Shown piece by piece: positions 59,838 through 64,000 of a DNA stretch of 64,000 bases. The notes below the pieces were generated by a model. The model made no database searches. It was given only the letters and a program-made list of their open reading frames with translations, and was not told the origin of the DNA. This stretch comes from Aspergillus flavus (Eukaryota; Ascomycota; Eurotiomycetes; Eurotiales; Aspergillaceae), in assembly GCF_009017415.1 (NCBI RefSeq), contig NC_092404.1:1-64000 (forward strand). Reading direction: 5' to 3'. A program made the translations under genes and the position numbers. Every line of letters starts with the position of its first letter. Positions within the stretch are counted from its first letter, which is position 1.

Positions 59838-61298
59838 CTAAACTGCCCGAATAAAAGCCCCCCCAAGTCCCCTATGCGAAGTCGGGTCAATACGGGATTT
59901 AGCCTCTTGATTCAGGCAGCTTGGCCATGAAAATCCATCTAGTTCGTGCAGGACATCTTTCTGGTTGGCACGATGTTTTGAAACCGTCTCCACCATGAGC
60001 GCCAGTTGGATAACCGCGGTATTCTCGGAATAATAGATGTTGCGTACGTGCACTTACTTGGCTTGGACTGACGTGAAATATATCTTGGATACGATATATT
60101 TGGGAATCACCAACCCTGTCCACTTTCCTGCGAGCTCTATCGGCCCAACGGCAACAGTACATATATCTATGCGTCCCACCAAAGAAGATCGGGCCTTCGG
60201 CTCTTGGCTCCCACTCTGCTACCTTGATATCCAGTCCCTTGAAAGGTACCCAAGGTTCCGAAGTGCCGTTGGTGGAAGCATCGTGACGGCTCTTCGCGTC
60301 AGCTATATACCGGAACGCCTCCTCTGCAACCGATGGATTAAGCATTGAATCGACCTTATGGGGCGGATATGTAAAGTCGCCTGGGATACATTTGGATGGG
60401 AAACAGGTATTGAGCTCCAATAGTATCAGGCTAGGAAAGTAGGCTACCCCACTAAGGATATCATATGACTAGGTAGCAATGTTCAAGTCAGTTTCAGAGA
60501 AGTGAGCGATTGCTGATTATGTTCAGGGAGGCTGCACGGTATTACCAGTTCTGCCTTGAAGCACTGGTCAATACCCAGCCGCTCAAGTACCGGGAACCTC
60601 GCTGCCATACCCTTCAACTCATCGAATGTAAATAGGTTCGACCCTCAAAATATGGGTAACCCTGACGCCCGGTCTTGCGAAATCTAAGGCGATGCAGGGA
60701 CTCCCCGTGAGAGCGTACAAGGCTGTCAATGGTAGACTTGGGTAAGTCAAATGCACTGAAAGCCTCCAGCGAATTTATGCGGAAAGAAATCGACCCAGCG
60801 ACTTGTGGGCGTGAGTGTTGGAGTCTGCATTGGTATCGTTGACGTTCCGTATGGACAACGATATCACACCTAGAAGATATGGAAGGCTAACAGCTTGGTC
60901 GTGGTACTGATACTTCCATCCAGTGTTAAGTGTCGTGGGGTATCTATCTGAAGACATCCAGCCCACATCATCGCCTGTTCATCGTCAAAGTAGTAATTTG
61001 TGAGACAGAGAGACCTCAGAGCTGGAAGAACATCGCCGCAGTGCAGAGTAATTGGTGGAATCCTTTGTGACGCTAGCTTAATCTCACACTTGCTTAGCTG
61101 TCACCCCGGACAGCATAAATCGTTTATGGCGGCTTTTGACCGGAAGCACATCTCGATCTCGATATCATAGATATGCTGACCAAGACCTTCAACACCCTTC
61201 GCGGATAAGGCGACTTCGAGATGGCGCAGCGTATGCATGAGGATGGCCTCGACCGGGGCTTGTCTCGTGATCGGGTTGAATCGATAGCCAGCTAGCAT
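59838..61298 (-). pseudogene. Fragmented F-box/LRR-like gene
   Basis: Minus-strand pieces resemble the large fungal family of F-box proteins with leucine-rich tails: MLAGYRFNPITRQAPVEAIL (from 61298), GMAARFPVLERLGIDQCF (about 60620-60560), then YFPSLILLELNTCFP running into a 173-codon frame (60420-59899) that includes GLDIKVAEWEPRAEGPIFF and a GTHRYMYCCRWAD segment. The latter two fit the conserved end of these proteins. Stops occur between the pieces and I could not find a complete set of introns, nor the N-terminal F-box helix. It may be a real multi-exon gene with poor introns, or decayed. GTAAGT at about 60052 could be the last donor. Confidence 0.4.
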
Positions 61299-62391
61299 TG
61301 GGATACAACTATACCGTGTCTTTTCTTAGGGACTAAAGTATCATTTTCTTTTCCGTTAGAACCAAATGGATGTTGATAGAAAAGCCACTGCCTTCATTCT
61401 TCGATCTTCCTTTCATGCTTCATCCTCGGCAATCCCTTCGCGGACTGTTCGTGCTCTCCATAGTATCGTGAGAAGCCCATGGAGGTAGGTAGGGTTCTAG
61501 CTACAGTTGACTGGAACATCTGAAGCTGACTATTACAGTATACTTTCCATCTTACTCTTCACTGCGCTTCTATGATGCGTGTGGAGTTACATACAGTGGC
61601 CTAACGGAGGAGACTTGGCCTTATCGCTCAATACTGTCTTATTGCTCCTTCATCACATCATATCGCAATACGCCAGTCAAGGGTAGGGATGTCCTTGGCT
61701 ATGTCAAACACAAAACTCCCCCTTTGCCTGTATTCGTTATCTGTGTCAAAAGGAAACTCCAAGACATGTAATTTTGGTTGATGTCTTCCGCTTGAGAGCT
61801 ATTGATTTATATCCCACTCAAGTGTATTCCTGATGCTAGTGACTATCTCTGTCTTCTATTCTATTTAGGCTAGGTTATCAAATGGATTCCACTCAAAAGT
61901 GCCACCCGAGTATCAACTAGCTTATCTTTCCGTGGACAACTTAACTCGTGGCAAATGGCAAGAACTGATCTAGACCCGTTTATACCTGCCGTGAGGACAT
62001 TGCCACATCCCTGCCCCAGAGCCGCCATCTTCAAACTCTGGAGCTCGCACAGGATTATTTCAAAGGACCTATATGTTTGAGAAGAGGCATGACTTGGTCG
62101 ATACACATGCTGTGAAGAAGAGTACCTTAGTTGATAATGATAGTGTTCTGCGCGACAGTCCTCACCGACGGCGCATCTTACACTCAAGCTAGAGCTGAAG
62201 TTGATAAAGGACTAACTGATATCTACTGTCTATCAAAGACACAGGATACACATCTTGGCACTAATATATATCATTCAGGCGCTGTATACCAATCAATATA
62301 AAAGGGCTACTACAACACCAGTGTATAGATATCAATAACCAATCTCAATTATATGCTAGCTACCCTGATATCCTTGGGCAGGTATACTACT
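61299..62391. other. Gene-poor stretch
   Basis: Only one ORF near 100 codons (61870-62187 minus) with no recognisable motif. It holds the 3' flank of the peroxidase gene. Nothing else is seen. Confidence 0.5.
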
Positions 62392-64000
62392 TTAGCAAAC
62401 GTCAGGCCGGTACACCTGTAACACATCGTGCAGCTGGATGACGAACGTCAACCACATCAATGCACATCCAGCGGCATCGCCACCTTCAGCCTTCCACTTG
62501 GCGTTGTTGCACCACTGGCCCATTCGGTTGCGGAAAGCCACAGTACGATCATAGTCGGAATTGCTTGTCGAATACTGGATCTCTTTCCACTCCCTCCAAT
62601 GACGCCCCTCGTAATGCCCGCCATTACCGTACAACAAGTCGAATCCGTATTTCGAGTTGAGCTCTCGAATGGTTCGTTGCCACGTTTTCCAGTCCACATC
62701 TCCCGCCAACTGTGCCAGAGCATCTCGGACCTGGTGTTTCAACTGTCGTAAATCCCCGGTCTCCAACTTGTTCAAAAAGTCCAAGTGGATAAGCCCCGCA
62801 TATCCTACGACAGTCCCCTTACGAGTCTCCTCCACAAATTTCTGATGCGATTCTTGGGCCTCCTTCAGCTGGGCTTCCAAGTTCTCGATATCTGCGACGC
62901 GCTCCTCGGTGATTTTTAGTAGCGCTTTCTGTTCCTGCTCCAACTCATCGATCTTGGCCTGTAACTTCTTCACCACCGGGTCTTCCTCGGGATCTTCGGA
63001 TTCACCTTCTGTGTTCACCGTGTCGGCTGAAAACTGTTCCCGCAAAGCCCTGATAGAAGGTGTGAAGAAGTATTCGCCACCTTTCTGATCGACCCAAGGG
63101 CTAAGACCAAGATCAAGCTTAACGGTCTTGTTTGGATTGCTTCCATCGTACAAACTGATGTGGCCCTCGGGATGATCGGTACGGAGCCTCTGGTTGATGA
63201 AGGGGTCCATACCAGGACCGTCGGGGAAGGTCTTAGTCTTGTACTCAGGGAAGGAGGAGTTACTCGCCCAGCCTATATTAATTAGCATCTTAGCAGGTGG
63301 GCAAGGTGATTCGAATGTAGGTGGTAGACTTACGGGTCATGAGAAAGTTGAAGCCATCCCGGATAAGACTCTGGTAGCACACAAAGTACATGCCACGGTG
63401 CTCAATTGTCTCCCCCTTGCTAATTTCCTCCGCGGTCAGTTCAGGACCGAAGGTGATACCCCGACGGAGGATGACACTGGCGTCCTCCTTCTGTCCTTCA
63501 TCAAAAGCCTCGTCCTCTCCCGGCTCTGGAAGGGGCTTATGATTCTCATCATCTTCTTCTGAGCCAAAGTCTCGCTTCTTATCGGCTCTGGGCCGCATCT
63601 TACGGATGTGCGCCGCAAACGGACAGCCCTTAATGTCCTTCTTGGGTCTAAAGTCGAAAGTGTTGTCAAATGCTAGATCCGGGTTATCCTCGTGGATGGC
63701 TTTGGCGACGGGGGCTCCTGTACCATAGATTAGCTCTCGTCCAGCGGTGGCTAATGAGATAATATCAGGTTCAGGGGCGCACCGCTCTTCCATCGTCCCA
63801 TCATATGGGCACCCAGCTTCTCGGGATTTCCGCCGTAGTTGCCAGGTATCTTCTCGGCCAGCTCTTTAAGGTGGCGTTCAAATTCAGGAACCTTTTGGTC
63901 AAGCTGACGGAAAACAAGGAAACTACCCTCCTTAGCCCATTTAGGGCCTCTTCTCCGTTCGGGATCGCCCTCATGGCCAAGGAAGATGTAACTAGCCTGT
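62392..64000 (-). CDS. DyP-type peroxidase with coiled-coil C-terminal extension (partial, runs off the window)
   Basis: Three visible exons (from the window end to 63783, 63717-63334, 63272-62392) give the last 493 residues. GPKWAKEGSFLVFRQLDQKVPEFE and GRWKSGAP, then CPFAAHIRKMRPR with the proximal heme-ligand His, and GFNFLMTRWASNSSFP, all match dye-decolorizing peroxidases. The N-terminal part with the GXXDG motif lies beyond base 64000. DyP enzymes use heme and hydrogen peroxide to oxidise dyes, phenolics or lignin-like substrates. Unusually, about 215 residues follow the catalytic fold: an acidic stretch, a long heptad-like coiled coil (KLQAKIDELEQEQKALLKI) and a Trp/Cys-rich tail. No thiol or membrane anchor is obvious. 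Splices are supported by frame and by GTGCGC..ACAG and GTAAGT..ATAG sites. Confidence 0.85.

Overview
The window is the left end of a filamentous-fungal chromosome. It opens with about ten and a half copies of a 12-base telomere unit (TTAGGGTCAACA on the G-rich strand). This dodecamer is the one described for Aspergillus oryzae, so I infer an Aspergillus, section Flavi or a close relative. Genes have short introns (47-85 nt, GT..AG, usually with a CTAAC/CTGAC-like branch site), Zn2Cys6 and HR-PKS families are present, and a dispersed 5S rRNA gene is seen. All fit an Aspergillus.

Layout. 1-4.1 kb: telomere, then an AT-rich island with repeat copies that differ only by transitions, as expected from repeat-induced point mutation (RIP). 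4.4-5.6 kb: FtsJ-like methyltransferase gene. 7.8-8.2 kb: 5' fragment of an AA11-like LPMO gene cut off by a second AT-rich island (8.2-10.95 kb). 11.3-19.4 kb: sparse, decaying subtelomere with a DUF1330-like gene, a broken SDR gene, an orphan small ORF and a broken OrsD/DUF3505-type gene. 19.7-26.9 kb: a compact group of SDR, Zn2Cys6 regulator, DUF4267 membrane protein and DHA2-type MFS transporter; CGG/CCG palindromes lie upstream of three of these. 27.3-29.9 kb: remnants of an FAD monooxygenase and a cysteine-dioxygenase-like gene. 31.5-32.7 kb: secreted GH131 glucanase. 34.4-42.4 kb: dynamin-like GTPase, 5S rRNA and a STAND/NLR protein (Goodbye-NACHT-TPR-zinc). 44.5-59.6 kb: a small biosynthetic cluster of DHA1 MFS exporter, highly reducing polyketide synthase and ABCC transporter. 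59.8-61.3 kb: fragmented F-box/LRR-like gene. 62.4-64 kb: DyP-type peroxidase, cut by the window edge.

The clearest functional unit is the HR-PKS flanked by two different exporters. The PKS would build and reduce the chain (KS-AT-DH-inactive MT-ER-KR-ACP) and the transporters would move or detoxify the product; no other tailoring or release enzyme lies in the window. A second regulator/transporter/SDR group has no backbone enzyme and sits next to broken oxidoreductase genes, so it may be the remains of another cluster. The NLR and dynamin genes are convergent neighbours and belong to families used in fungal self/non-self recognition and membrane remodelling. Exon joins were deduced by eye from reading-frame continuity and splice consensus, not from transcripts.
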